A stretch of 64,000 nt of DNA from GCA-2737725 sp965229355 (GTDB lineage Bacteria; Pseudomonadota; Alphaproteobacteria; Rhodospirillales; Rhodospirillaceae): assembly GCA_965229355.1 (NCBI GenBank), contig OZ245869.1:3534001-3598000 (forward strand). Reading direction: 5' to 3'. The translations under genes were made by a program, and so were the position numbers. Below the pieces are notes generated by a model, which saw nothing but the letters and a program-made list of their open reading frames with translations, did no database searches and was not told the origin of the DNA. The first letter of the stretch is position 1, and the number at the start of each line of letters is the position of its first letter. Shown one piece after another: positions 42,994-50,828 of this stretch.

Positions 42994-43662
42994 ATGTCAG
43001 ACGATGAACCAACGCTGACCGGTAAAATCAAAGACAAGCTGATCCGCACCAAAGAGCAGTGGGCGAAAGAAGGCCGTGCACTCACAGGTCATACCGCGCG
43101 CCCGGATCAAGAACGCCTGCCACCGGGCCAGCGTTTGACGCAGGATTTTCCGGTGTTGGATTTGGGCGTGCAGCCCAACTTAAGCACGTCGGATTGGAGT
43201 TTGAGTGTCGGCGGACAGGTGCGCAACACGATCAAATGGTCGTGGGCTGATTTCATGGCGCAGCCGCAGCAAGAGTATGTGAACGACATTCATTGCGTCA
43301 CGACCTGGTCGCGTTACGACAACACGTGGCTGGGCGTGCCCATGAAGGCGCTGCTGGCGGCGGCAGACCCTAAGCCCGAGGCCAAATTTCTGATGGTCAA
43401 AAGCTTCGATGGTTATTCAACCAATGTACCATTGGCCGATGTGGACCGTGATGATGTGTTTTTAGGCCATACCTGGAGCGGTAAGCCGCTGACGCGCGAC
43501 CATGGCGGCCCGGTGCGCTTAGTGATCCCGCACCTGTACTTCTGGAAGAGTGCGAAGTGGATCAGGCACATCACCTTCATGGACAAAGACCAGCCGGGGT
43601 ATTGGGAAGCCCGCGGCTACCATATGCGCGGCGATCCATGGCCCGAGGAACGCTATAGTTAA
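42994..43662 (+). CDS. Sulfite oxidase-like molybdopterin oxidoreductase
   Basis: 222 residues with the sulfite oxidase fold. The molybdenum-ligand Cys is in VNDIHCVTTWSRYDNTWLGVP near 101, followed by KSFDGYSTNVPLADV, HGGPVRLVIPHLYFWKSAKWI near 170 and a tail QPGYWEARGYHMRGDPW. There is no signal peptide, so unlike MsrP it is probably cytoplasmic. 5 bp after smpB, so likely cotranscribed. The substrate is unknown. Its stop abuts that of the convergent methyltransferase. Confidence 0.87.
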   Translation: MSDDEPTLTGKIKDKLIRTKEQWAKEGRALTGHTARPDQERLPPGQRLTQDFPVLDLGVQPNLSTSDWSLSVGGQVRNTIKWSWADFMAQPQQEYVNDIHCVTTWSRYDNTWLGVPMKALLAAADPKPEAKFLMVKSFDGYSTNVPLADVDRDDVFLGHTWSGKPLTRDHGGPVRLVIPHLYFWKSAKWIRHITFMDKDQPGYWEARGYHMRGDPWPEERYS

Positions 43663-44685
43663 TTAGCCAATTTGCCCTTCGACCAAGCTCATGGTTGATG
43701 GCGCTGCGGTTGGGATGATGCGGGTGAGGTTCAAGCCTGCGGCGCAGAACAATTTTGCGAAATCGTCTGCTGTGCGTTCGCGCCCCTTCAGCAACATCAT
43801 CATGCCCACATCCAGCGCTTTGTTGGGGTCTGGGTCGTTGCCGGGCTTAATCACCGCATCGACAATCACCAACTTGGCCGTTGGGCTCATAGCTTTGGCG
43901 CAAGTTTTTAAAATGGCGATGGCGGTGTCGTCATCCCAATCGTGCAAGATGCGTTTGAGCACATAGATATCGCCGCCCGTGGGGATGGCTTCAAAGAAGC
44001 TGCCACCAACGAAATTGCAGCGATCAGTCAGGCCAGCATCACGCACATGATTAGGTTGAGCCAGCACATAGTGCTGGTCGAACAAAATGCCGCGAAGGTT
44101 GGGGTATATTTTCAATAGTTCACTCATGAACCCGCCGCGACCGCCGGCTACGTCTACGACAGTTTTGGAATCCCCGAATGGATAGGCCTTCGCAACCGCT
44201 GCATTTTCAGGCGCTGATTGCATGGCCATAGCGGCATCAAACTTCGCGCCAGTTTCAGGGTGTGCAGATAAGTAATCGAAAAAGTCAGCGCCAAAGGCTT
44301 TGTTGAATGCAGGCGCGCCGGTTTTGATGGTGTGGGGCAGGGCTTTGTATGTGTCCCACATCACGTCTTGCCACGACTGGCGCACTGAATCGCGCATCGA
44401 CCCTGGCGCATTTGCGCGCAGCAATGTCGAGATCTCTGTATTGGTGAAGCGACCTTGTGTGTCCTCGGTAAAGATGCCGTTCGAAGCGAGATAACGCAGC
44501 ATGCGATACAGTGCTGGTGCATAGGTTTTTGTGTTATCCGCAATTTCTGCTGCAGTTTTCGGTGCGCTTTCGATCAGGTCCGCGATGCCCAGTTCAGCCG
44601 CGATGCCAATGCATCGCGCCAGCATCACAGAACCCGAAATGCGCAATAGCGCGATGTGGGGAGGAACCCCAGCCTGACCCGTCAT
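43663..44685 (-). CDS. SAM-dependent O-methyltransferase (acetylserotonin MT family)
   Basis: 340 residues. An N-terminal winged-helix dimerisation domain (about 10-100, GIADLIESAPKTAAEIAD) precedes a Rossmann methyltransferase domain with VVDVAGGRGGFMSELLKIYPNLRGILFD near 178 and the active-site region LKRILHDWDDDTAIAILK near 250 (the His is the usual catalytic base in this family). Acts on a hydroxylated small molecule. It stands alone, so the substrate cannot be inferred. Confidence 0.88.
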   Translation of the reverse strand: MTGQAGVPPHIALLRISGSVMLARCIGIAAELGIADLIESAPKTAAEIADNTKTYAPALYRMLRYLASNGIFTEDTQGRFTNTEISTLLRANAPGSMRDSVRQSWQDVMWDTYKALPHTIKTGAPAFNKAFGADFFDYLSAHPETGAKFDAAMAMQSAPENAAVAKAYPFGDSKTVVDVAGGRGGFMSELLKIYPNLRGILFDQHYVLAQPNHVRDAGLTDRCNFVGGSFFEAIPTGGDIYVLKRILHDWDDDTAIAILKTCAKAMSPTAKLVIVDAVIKPGNDPDPNKALDVGMMMLLKGRERTADDFAKLFCAAGLNLTRIIPTAAPSTMSLVEGQIG

Positions 44686-44798
44686 AACTACGCCCCCGCG
44701 TTGAATAACCTTATTTCACGGGGCTTTTGAGGGCCTTGCAAGCCCTCATCGCATGGCTGACACTAAGGTGGACATGAACGTCGGTAGAGGGGGCAGCG

Positions 44799-45350
44799 AT
44801 GACGCGTATTGCAGTACTGTTGACGGCTTTAGTGACCATGATGGTTGGAGGAACGGCGATGGCTGGGAATGCGTATGACTACTCCTTCAAAACAATTGAG
44901 GGCCAACCGTTGCCGCTCAGTTCATTCAAAGGCAAAGCGGTGCTTGTGGTGAACACGGCATCGTTCTGTGGCTACACGCCGCAGTACACTGGCCTGCAAA
45001 GCTTGTGGGATGACTACAAAGACAAAGGATTGGTCGTGCTAGCTGTGCCTGCCAACGACTTCGGTAAGCAAGAGCCCGGCACAGCCTCTGAGATCAAAGA
45101 CTTCTGTGAGAGTAAGTACGATGTAACGTTCCCGCTTGCTTCAAAAGAAGTGGTGAAGGGTAATGATGCGCATCCATTTTATAAATGGGCCGCAGAGACG
45201 TTGGGTGAAGACAAAGCACCGAAGTGGAACTTCCATAAGTACCTTGTCGATGCGAATGGTGGGCTGATTGCCTCGTTCCCGAGCAAGGTGGACCCCAAGA
45301 GCCCGGAACTGATCGCAGCAGTTGATCAGGCGTTGGCCAAGACAAAATAA
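44799..45350 (+). CDS. Exported glutathione peroxidase
   Basis: 183 residues with a signal peptide (LLTALVTMMVGGTAMAGN, cleavage near 23), which places it in the periplasm. Thioredoxin fold with the peroxidatic Cys in VVNTASFCGYTPQYTGLQ near 57, VLAVPANDFGKQEPG (conserved Gln) near 86, and KWNFHKYLVD (conserved Trp and Asn region) near 147. Reduces hydroperoxides; Cys rather than selenocysteine. Confidence 0.92.
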   Translation: MTRIAVLLTALVTMMVGGTAMAGNAYDYSFKTIEGQPLPLSSFKGKAVLVVNTASFCGYTPQYTGLQSLWDDYKDKGLVVLAVPANDFGKQEPGTASEIKDFCESKYDVTFPLASKEVVKGNDAHPFYKWAAETLGEDKAPKWNFHKYLVDANGGLIASFPSKVDPKSPELIAAVDQALAKTK

Positions 45351-45437
45351 CGGCTTCCTGCTAATTGCAGGAAAAATGCAGGCAAAGCGGGGGATAGCGT
45401 GGATAAAAACGCCTCAGCAGCGTTTTCGATTTCCACG

Positions 45438-45731
45438 TTATTCAGTGCCTTGAAGCGCTTTGATGACAGCGACAGGATCCCGCGCGATAGCCAACAGCAA
45501 CGCGCGTGCGGGCCCTTGCGGCGCGCGGCGGCCTTGCTCCCAGTTGCGGAGTGTATGCACGCTGATGCCGCAGGCTTCAGCAAAGTGGCCTTGTGATAAA
45601 CCTGTGACGGCCCGAATGGCTGCCACATCAAAGGGGCGCACGCGCTGGCCGTTGGCTTGGAAGTAGGCTTCCAGGCTGGCCCCTACCTTTGCCGGGGATA
45701 CTTTACGTTTTAATCGCGGCTTTGAGGTCAA
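45438..45731 (-). CDS. XRE-family helix-turn-helix regulator
   Basis: 97 residues. The C-terminal half is a Cro/CI-type HTH (VTGLSQGHFAEACGISVHTLRNWEQGRRAP) like that of MqsA- or HigA-type antitoxins. It overlaps the end of the uracil-DNA glycosylase gene by 29 bp and is the third gene of a NYN-UDG-XRE run. No toxin gene is adjacent: the 87 bp downstream hold no reading frame. An orphan antitoxin-like or autoregulatory role is possible. Confidence 0.8.
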   Translation of the reverse strand: MTSKPRLKRKVSPAKVGASLEAYFQANGQRVRPFDVAAIRAVTGLSQGHFAEACGISVHTLRNWEQGRRAPQGPARALLLAIARDPVAVIKALQGTE

Positions 45732-46347
45732 GGACGACCTTCTCGAACATGGCGGCGGTCAGCCTGCCGGTGTTAACATTGTATCGCGAGCAATGATAAC
45801 TGTCCGCCAACAGAATGCCATTGGGAAGTTTGTGCTGCGCGCCATGTTTGAAGGGGTACTGCGTTTTGCGCAAACCCAACGTTGTCAGCACCGCGTTATG
45901 CGAGATCAGACCCAGCGACAAAATCGCTTTCAGTTTTGGCAGGGCTGCCATTTCGTCGATCAAAAACTTGCGGCAGGTGTTTTGTTCGGCGGGTGTGGGT
46001 TTGTTTTCCGGTGGCACACAGCGCACAGCATTGGTGATGCGCGGACCATTCAGCGTGATGTCGCCCGGTGTGGCTTTGTAGGTGCCTTTGGCGAGGCCCA
46101 TTTTCAGGAGCGTGGCGTACAGCAAATCGCCTGCGTAATCGCCCGTGAACGGTCGGCCTGTACGATTGGCACCTTTTAAACCGGGGGCTAACCCCACCAC
46201 CAGCAACCATGCGTCGGGGCTTCCGAACGGCGGAACAGCGCCGTTAAAGAAATCAGGATACTCAGTTTGGTTTTGCTGACGAAACCCCACCAACCGCGGA
46301 CATAGCCCGCAGTCTTTCGGCGGGCCGTTCAAGGCCTGCTGTGACAT
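45703..46347 (-). CDS. Family 5 uracil-DNA glycosylase (UdgB-like)
   Basis: 214 residues. Removes uracil and related damaged bases from DNA. VVGLAPGLKGANRTGRPFTGDYAGDLLY near 50-77 and SYHCSRYNVNTGRLT near 183 are the family 5 active-site motifs (Ala in place of the usual Asp/Asn general base). Four Cys for the iron-sulfur cluster are visible: CGLC near 13-16, and those in RCVPPENKPTPAEQNTC. 2 bp after the NYN-domain gene, so cotranscribed. Confidence 0.9.
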   Translation of the reverse strand: MSQQALNGPPKDCGLCPRLVGFRQQNQTEYPDFFNGAVPPFGSPDAWLLVVGLAPGLKGANRTGRPFTGDYAGDLLYATLLKMGLAKGTYKATPGDITLNGPRITNAVRCVPPENKPTPAEQNTCRKFLIDEMAALPKLKAILSLGLISHNAVLTTLGLRKTQYPFKHGAQHKLPNGILLADSYHCSRYNVNTGRLTAAMFEKVVLDLKAAIKT

Positions 46348-46349
46348 GA

Positions 46350-46940
46350 CTAGCGATGATCGCCGTTACGGTTTTGGTCGGGGCGATGTTGCTCGCCTGT
46401 ATGTGCAGGACGATCCGCACGCGCGATGCTGGCTTGCAAATCTGCCAGTTCGATAAAGTTGTCAGCCTGGCGGCGCAGTTCATCGGCAATCATCGGCGGC
46501 TGGGTGCGAATGCTGGAAACGACCGAAACACGCACACCTTTTTTCTGCACCGCATCAACCAAGCGCTTAAAATCGCCATCGCCGGAGAACAGCACGATGT
46601 GCTCTACATGGTTCGCCATTTCCAGCATGTCGATAGCGAGCTCAATATCCATGTTGCCTTTCACGCGGCGACGACCTTGGGCATCGGTGAATTCCTTCAC
46701 CGGCTTGGTCACCATGGTGTAGCCATTGTAGTCGAGCCAATCGACGAGGGGGCGGAGCGGCGAGTACTCTTCGTTTTCCATCAGCGCGGTATAGTAGAAC
46801 GCCCGCAATAAACGACCTTTGCCTGCGAACATTTTCAGCATACGGCGGTAATCGATATCAAACCCCAGGGCGCGGGCTGCGCCAAACAAATTTGGGCCAT
46901 CGATAAATAGAGCTAAGCGTTCTTCCGGGTAGAAGATCAT
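46350..46940 (-). CDS. NYN-domain protein (LabA/DUF88 family)
   Basis: 196 residues. PIN-like nuclease fold of the NYN family with acidic active-site residues in LALFIDGPNLFGAARALG near 10, VKGNMDIELAIDML near 92 and VLFSGDGDFKRLVDAV near 116. The last 40 residues are polar. Members act on RNA. It heads a tight minus-strand operon with uracil-DNA glycosylase and an XRE regulator. Confidence 0.9.
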   Translation of the reverse strand: MIFYPEERLALFIDGPNLFGAARALGFDIDYRRMLKMFAGKGRLLRAFYYTALMENEEYSPLRPLVDWLDYNGYTMVTKPVKEFTDAQGRRRVKGNMDIELAIDMLEMANHVEHIVLFSGDGDFKRLVDAVQKKGVRVSVVSSIRTQPPMIADELRRQADNFIELADLQASIARADRPAHTGEQHRPDQNRNGDHR

Positions 46941-47104
46941 GCGATGCTCCTATAATTCAAATATGATTCGATACGTTCTTCAGCTTAACTAGCATCAGCG
47001 TGTCACTTGAAATGCCGATAAAATTCGGCTGCACAACGATGATGTAAAGCAAACGTTAGCTGCTCGATTTTGGTCGCACAAGTAACACTCAATTAAAACC
47101 CGCC

Positions 47105-47611
47105 ATGATTTTGATCGCGATTGGTTCAAATCTTTCCAGTGTTGCAGGCACGCCACTTCAAACGTGCAACGCTGCGTTGAAACTTCTGCCAGAGCGCGGG
47201 ATTGTCGTAACTCGCACGTCTAACTGGTATGAAACACCGCCTGTTCCTGTGTCGGATCAACCCTGGTTTGTGAATGGTGTTGCGATTGTTGAAACGACTC
47301 TGACACCCGCCGAGGTGTTGAGTGTCCTGCACGACATCGAACAAAACTTTTCGCGCGTGCGTCACGAGCGCAATGCAGCACGAACGCTCGATCTCGATTT
47401 GCTCGCCTACGGTAATCAGGTGAGGGAGTCTGGTTCTTTGGTGCTGCCGCATCCGCGTCTGCACCAGCGGGGCTTTGTGCTGTACCCTTTGCGTGACGTG
47501 GCCCCGGACTGGGTTCACCCGATTTTGGGCAAAACCGCCCGTGAATTGGCTGAAACTCTGCCCAAAACGCCTGAAAATGCGCAGATTCGGCCAGTTTCCG
47601 CCAAATCTTAA
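47105..47611 (+). CDS. folK: 2-amino-4-hydroxy-6-hydroxymethyldihydropteridine diphosphokinase
   Basis: Pyrophosphorylates hydroxymethyldihydropterin in folate synthesis. 168 residues: ILIAIGSNLSS at the start, SNWYETPPVP near 40, QPWFVNGVAIVET near 53, the Mg-binding RTLDLDLLAYG near 96 and LPHPRLHQRGFVLYPL near 118. Divergent from the NYN gene, and upstream of rpoZ. Confidence 0.95.
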   Translation: MILIAIGSNLSSVAGTPLQTCNAALKLLPERGIVVTRTSNWYETPPVPVSDQPWFVNGVAIVETTLTPAEVLSVLHDIEQNFSRVRHERNAARTLDLDLLAYGNQVRESGSLVLPHPRLHQRGFVLYPLRDVAPDWVHPILGKTARELAETLPKTPENAQIRPVSAKS

Positions 47612-47815
47612 GGTTCTGGCTTGAGGTCTGGGGGTAATTTGGCTACAACCCGCGCTCATTTTTAACGGCCCCAAGGGTTGTATCTGCCTGCGGGGAGCCC
47701 CAAATGTGTTGAGGGCGTGGCATATCCGTCTTTTTTCAAGGACTTAGGGTCAGGATTCATTGACCCCACCGGAAAAGCCAAGCACTCTGACACATCGCAA
47801 CGAGGATAACTCACC

Positions 47816-48256
47816 ATGGCTCGCGTTACCGTAGAAGATTGCGTTGAAAAGGTTCCGAACCGCTTTGAACTCGTGATGGTCGCATCTCAGCGTTCACGCG
47901 AAATTTCATCGGGCGGCGAACCACGCATTCCGCGCGACAACGACAAGAACCCGGTCGTGGCCTTGCGTGAAATCGCAGAAAATAAAGCCATTCCGTCTGA
48001 TCTGTATGAAGCCTTGGTGCAAGGCTTGCAGAAGCATGTGGAAGTGGATGAGCCCGAAGAAGACGGCTTCGACGCGATGGCCGCCAATCCCGAATTTGCC
48101 GCAATTGCTGGTCAGGTTGGTGAGCAAGTCGTTGCCGGTACGGGCATGAGCATTGAAGAAATGGACGACGAAGAAGACGAAGCACCCGCTCGTCAAACCT
48201 CGGATCACCCTTCGGTAAGTTATGAGGATGCAGACGACACCGGCCGCAACGATTAA
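47816..48256 (+). CDS. rpoZ: RNA polymerase omega subunit
   Basis: 146 residues. The conserved omega part is MARVTVEDCVEKVPNRFELVMVASQRSREISSG and VVALREIAE near 55; the second half is an acidic extension ending EDADDTGRND. Stabilises the polymerase and contributes to the ppGpp site in other bacteria. AACGAGGATAACTCACC precedes the ATG. The (p)ppGpp synthetase gene follows, as in many Proteobacteria. An 8-bp inverted repeat TACAACCC/GGGTTGTA (47644-47682) lies upstream. Confidence 0.95.
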   Translation: MARVTVEDCVEKVPNRFELVMVASQRSREISSGGEPRIPRDNDKNPVVALREIAENKAIPSDLYEALVQGLQKHVEVDEPEEDGFDAMAANPEFAAIAGQVGEQVVAGTGMSIEEMDDEEDEAPARQTSDHPSVSYEDADDTGRND

Positions 48257-48344
48257 TTGCTGCGTTCATCCTCAGTTGTTATCGACGGGGTGCGCCTACA
48301 CGCGCACCCACACTGGAAATCAAAAAGCTTCCTATCTATTTTCG

Positions 48345-48370
48345 CATGACAGAGGAGTTGCTCTGTCATG
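48345..48370 (+). promoter_or_regulatory. Hairpin enclosing the relA/spoT start codon
   Basis: Perfect 10-bp stem CATGACAGAG / CTCTGTCATG with loop GAGTTG. The Shine-Dalgarno GAGGAG (48352-48357) lies half in the stem and half in the loop, and the ATG at 48368-48370 is the last three bases of the 3' arm. If formed in the mRNA it would block initiation at the first ATG; the next ATG (48371) is just outside. Confidence 0.65.
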
Positions 48371-50521
48371 ATGCGTCAGTTCGAGCTGGTCGAGCGTGTT
48401 AAAGCCTACGACCCCGCCGCCGACGAAGATGCGCTGAACCGCGCTTACGTCTATGCCATGAAGATGCATGGCTCGCAAAAGCGGGCCTCGGGCGATCCGT
48501 ACTTCTCGCACCCCATCGAAGTGGCGGGCATTCTTACCAACTATAAGCTTGATACATCGTCGATTGTGACAGCGCTGCTGCACGATATTGTCGAAGACAC
48601 GCTGGCGTCATTGGACGACATCAAGAAACTGTTCGGCGATGAAGTGTCGCGCCTGGTTGATGGCGTCACCAAGCTTTCCAAAATTGAAATTCAAAGCGTC
48701 GAGACCAAGCAGGCGGAAAACTTCCGCAAGTTCCTGCTGGCGATGTCGGCAGATATCCGCGTGCTGTTGGTAAAACTGGCCGACCGCCTGCACAACATGC
48801 GCACACTGCATTTCATTAAAGATCCCACCAAGCGCCGCCGAATTGCGCTTGAGACCATGGAAATTTATGCGCCATTAGCCGAGCGCATTGGGATGCAGGA
48901 AATCAAGACAGAGTTGGAAGACCTGTCATTCGCTGAAATGAATGGCGATGCGCGCACCTCGATTTTAACACGCCTGAAATTCCTGGAACTGCACGGCGGC
49001 GAGTTGGTCGGCAAGATCATGGATGAGCTGGATCAGGTGATCAGCAAGGCCGGGATTAAGGGCTACATTTCGGGCCGTGAGAAAACCGCATATTCGATTT
49101 GGCGCAAGATGCAGGTGAAGGAAGTGAGCTTTGAGCAGCTCTCTGACATCATGGCGTTTCGCATCATGGTGGACTCGCTTGAGGACTGCTACCGCGTGTT
49201 GGGCGTAATTCATACGACATACCGCGTGGTGCCGGGCCGTTTCAAAGATTACATCTCAACGCCTAAGCGCAACGGGTATCGCTCGGTCCATACGGCTGTG
49301 ATCGGCCCGTTGAAGCAGCGCATCGAAATTCAGATCCGCACAAAAGATATGCACAATGTCGCTGAATTGGGTGTGGCTGCGCATTGGCGCTACAAGCACG
49401 ATGAAGGTGACGAAGAAAGTGCTGCGATTGCGGGCAAGCAGTATTCGTGGCTGCGCGAACTGCTGGATATTTTAGAGCACACCCAGAACCCGCAAGAGTT
49501 CCTAGAGCACACCAAGCTTGAAATGTTCCAGGACCAAGTGTTCTGCTTCTCGCCCAAGGGGGATTTGATTGCGCTGCCGCGTGGCGCCAGCACGGTTGAT
49601 TTTGCCTATGCCATTCACTCAGGCGTCGGCGATACGACGGTTGGTGCGAAAGTGAACGGCCGCATTGTGCCGCTTCGCACCAAGCTGCAAAACGGCGACC
49701 AAGTTGAAATCGTAACATCGAAGGCACAGAAGCCATCCCCTGAATGGGAAACCTTTGTGGTGACGGGTAAAGCGCGTGCGCACATTCGCCGTCGCATTCG
49801 TTCCGATGCGCGCAGCGAATACATCCGTTTCGGTAAAAGCATCCTGGAAAAAGTATTCCAGAAAGACGGCTACGAACTGACGCAAAAAGGCCTACAAGGT
49901 GTTCTGGAAAAACTTGGGCTGCCAAGCGTTGATGAGTTGTATGCGAAGGTCGGCGAGGGGCGGTTATTCGGGCGCGAAGTGCTGATTGCGATTTTCCCAG
50001 GTGCGCGTACGGAAGCCGACGAAAATGTTGTGAACCTGTCGCAGGCGAGAACCAAGCTTGTGGGTGACGAAGTTGCCGTGCCGATCCGTGGCCTCACGCC
50101 CGGCATGGCCGTGCACATTTCGGATTGCTGCCATCCGCTGCCGGGTGACCGCATTGTTGGTATTCGCGAGCCTGGCAAAGGTGTCGCTGTTCACACCATC
50201 GATTGCGAAACGTTGAAAGAATACGGCGATGCGTCGGACCGCTGGATCGACTTATCGTGGGACGTGGACCGCACCAAAGAAGCGCATATTGGGCGGCTGT
50301 TGTTGACGGTTGTGAACGAGCCGGGTGCGCTTGGCACCGTGACGACCGTGATTGCGAAGAACAATGGCAACATCAACAATTTGCGGTTCTCGAAACGGTC
50401 GGCTGATTTCTTCGAGATGATTGTGGATATCGAAGTGAGCGGCGTGAAACACCTGACCAACATCATCGCGGCGTTGCGCGCGATGCCTGCGATTAACGCT
50501 GTGAACCGCGCGCGCGGGTAG
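48368..50521 (+). CDS. Bifunctional (p)ppGpp synthetase/hydrolase (Rel/SpoT)
   Basis: 717 residues controlling the stringent response. The HD hydrolase domain is intact (YFSHPIEVAGIL, LLHDIVEDT near 77), as is the synthetase (SGREKTAYSIWRKM near 238, DIMAFRIMV, YRSVHTAVIGP, IEIQIRT near 320). The C-terminus has TGS (LPRGASTVDFAYAIHSGVGD near 405), a zinc-finger-like segment with CCHPLPGD and an ACT domain (NEPGALGTVTTVIAKNNGNI near 655). Both activities are therefore likely. This is the single long Rel protein of the class. A start-codon hairpin is described separately. Confidence 0.96.
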   Translation: MMRQFELVERVKAYDPAADEDALNRAYVYAMKMHGSQKRASGDPYFSHPIEVAGILTNYKLDTSSIVTALLHDIVEDTLASLDDIKKLFGDEVSRLVDGVTKLSKIEIQSVETKQAENFRKFLLAMSADIRVLLVKLADRLHNMRTLHFIKDPTKRRRIALETMEIYAPLAERIGMQEIKTELEDLSFAEMNGDARTSILTRLKFLELHGGELVGKIMDELDQVISKAGIKGYISGREKTAYSIWRKMQVKEVSFEQLSDIMAFRIMVDSLEDCYRVLGVIHTTYRVVPGRFKDYISTPKRNGYRSVHTAVIGPLKQRIEIQIRTKDMHNVAELGVAAHWRYKHDEGDEESAAIAGKQYSWLRELLDILEHTQNPQEFLEHTKLEMFQDQVFCFSPKGDLIALPRGASTVDFAYAIHSGVGDTTVGAKVNGRIVPLRTKLQNGDQVEIVTSKAQKPSPEWETFVVTGKARAHIRRRIRSDARSEYIRFGKSILEKVFQKDGYELTQKGLQGVLEKLGLPSVDELYAKVGEGRLFGREVLIAIFPGARTEADENVVNLSQARTKLVGDEVAVPIRGLTPGMAVHISDCCHPLPGDRIVGIREPGKGVAVHTIDCETLKEYGDASDRWIDLSWDVDRTKEAHIGRLLLTVVNEPGALGTVTTVIAKNNGNINNLRFSKRSADFFEMIVDIEVSGVKHLTNIIAALRAMPAINAVNRARG

Positions 50522-50539
50522 CTGTTAACTTTCTTCAGG

Positions 50540-50567
50540 TTGATCTTTCTCAATTCTCTGGTATAAG
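50540..50567 (+). promoter_or_regulatory. Sigma70-type promoter of the small-ORF unit
   Basis: TTGATC (50540-50545), 16-bp spacer, TATAAG (50562-50567). Transcription would start near 50574, 43 nt before the GTG of the small ORF, and end at the terminator at 50771, giving an RNA of about 200 nt. Confidence 0.6.
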
Positions 50568-50600
50568 CCTCGCCGTCGCAACCAATGGGCTGCGATCAAA

Positions 50601-50737
50601 TAAGAGAGACTGTGTCGTGACGACGCCAATTATCAACATGGATGTATTCAACGCATCAAACGCAAAGCCAGTCGCAGCGGAAGCTGTCATGGCAGGCGTT
50701 GTCGCGTGCATCATCGGGTAAGTCGCTGTCTCTCTTA
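50601..50737 (+). promoter_or_regulatory. Long-range stem bracketing the small ORF
   Basis: TAAGAGAGAC (50601-50610), which contains the ribosome-binding site of the small ORF, is perfectly complementary over 10 bp to GTCTCTCTTA (50728-50737), which starts six bases after its stop codon. Pairing would fold the whole reading frame into a loop and hide the ribosome-binding site. Confidence 0.6.
50617..50721 (+). CDS. 34-residue small protein or leader peptide
   Basis: GTG-initiated reading frame, with AAGAGAG eight bases upstream, encoding 34 residues: MTTPIINMDVFNASN at the start and a hydrophobic end AEAVMAGVVACIIG. It lies in a self-contained unit with its own promoter and a strong terminator, 107 bp before a Bcr/CflA efflux gene. 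I recognise no family. It could be a leader peptide controlling the exporter, a type I toxin-like peptide, or an accidental frame inside a small RNA. The fold-back of its ribosome-binding site argues for regulated translation. Confidence 0.5.
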   Translation: MTTPIINMDVFNASNAKPVAAEAVMAGVVACIIG

Positions 50738-50748
50738 AAAATTATGAC

Positions 50749-50771
50749 AGCCCGGCTTGCCGGGCTTTTTT
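50749..50771 (+). terminator. Intrinsic terminator after the small ORF
   Basis: AGCCCGGC / GCCGGGCT stem followed by six T. It ends the small-ORF transcript and stands 57 bp before the exporter start, so the exporter is transcribed either by read-through or from its own promoter in the short gap. Confidence 0.88.
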
Positions 50772-50828
50772 ATTGCCTGAATAAAAAATCTCGGCGTCCG
50801 GCTGCTAAAAATTACAAGGCCGATCGTT

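Larger units (their letters stand above)
50522..50828. other. Region between relA/spoT and the exporter
   Basis: 307 bp fully occupied by the small-ORF transcription unit (promoter, fold-back stem, ORF, terminator), plus a 57-bp segment before the exporter. A 5-bp hairpin TCGCA/TGCGA (50576-50595) lies at the predicted RNA 5' end. Confidence 0.6.

Noticed and set aside
45355..45373. Hairpin TTCCTGC/GCAGGAA after the glutathione peroxidase gene
   Set aside because: No T-run follows on the gene strand, so I did not call it a terminator; it may still help end the transcript.
45438..45731. Toxin-antitoxin locus
   Set aside because: The XRE protein looks antitoxin-like, but no RelE/HigB/MqsR-like frame is found on either side; the upstream neighbour is a DNA glycosylase.
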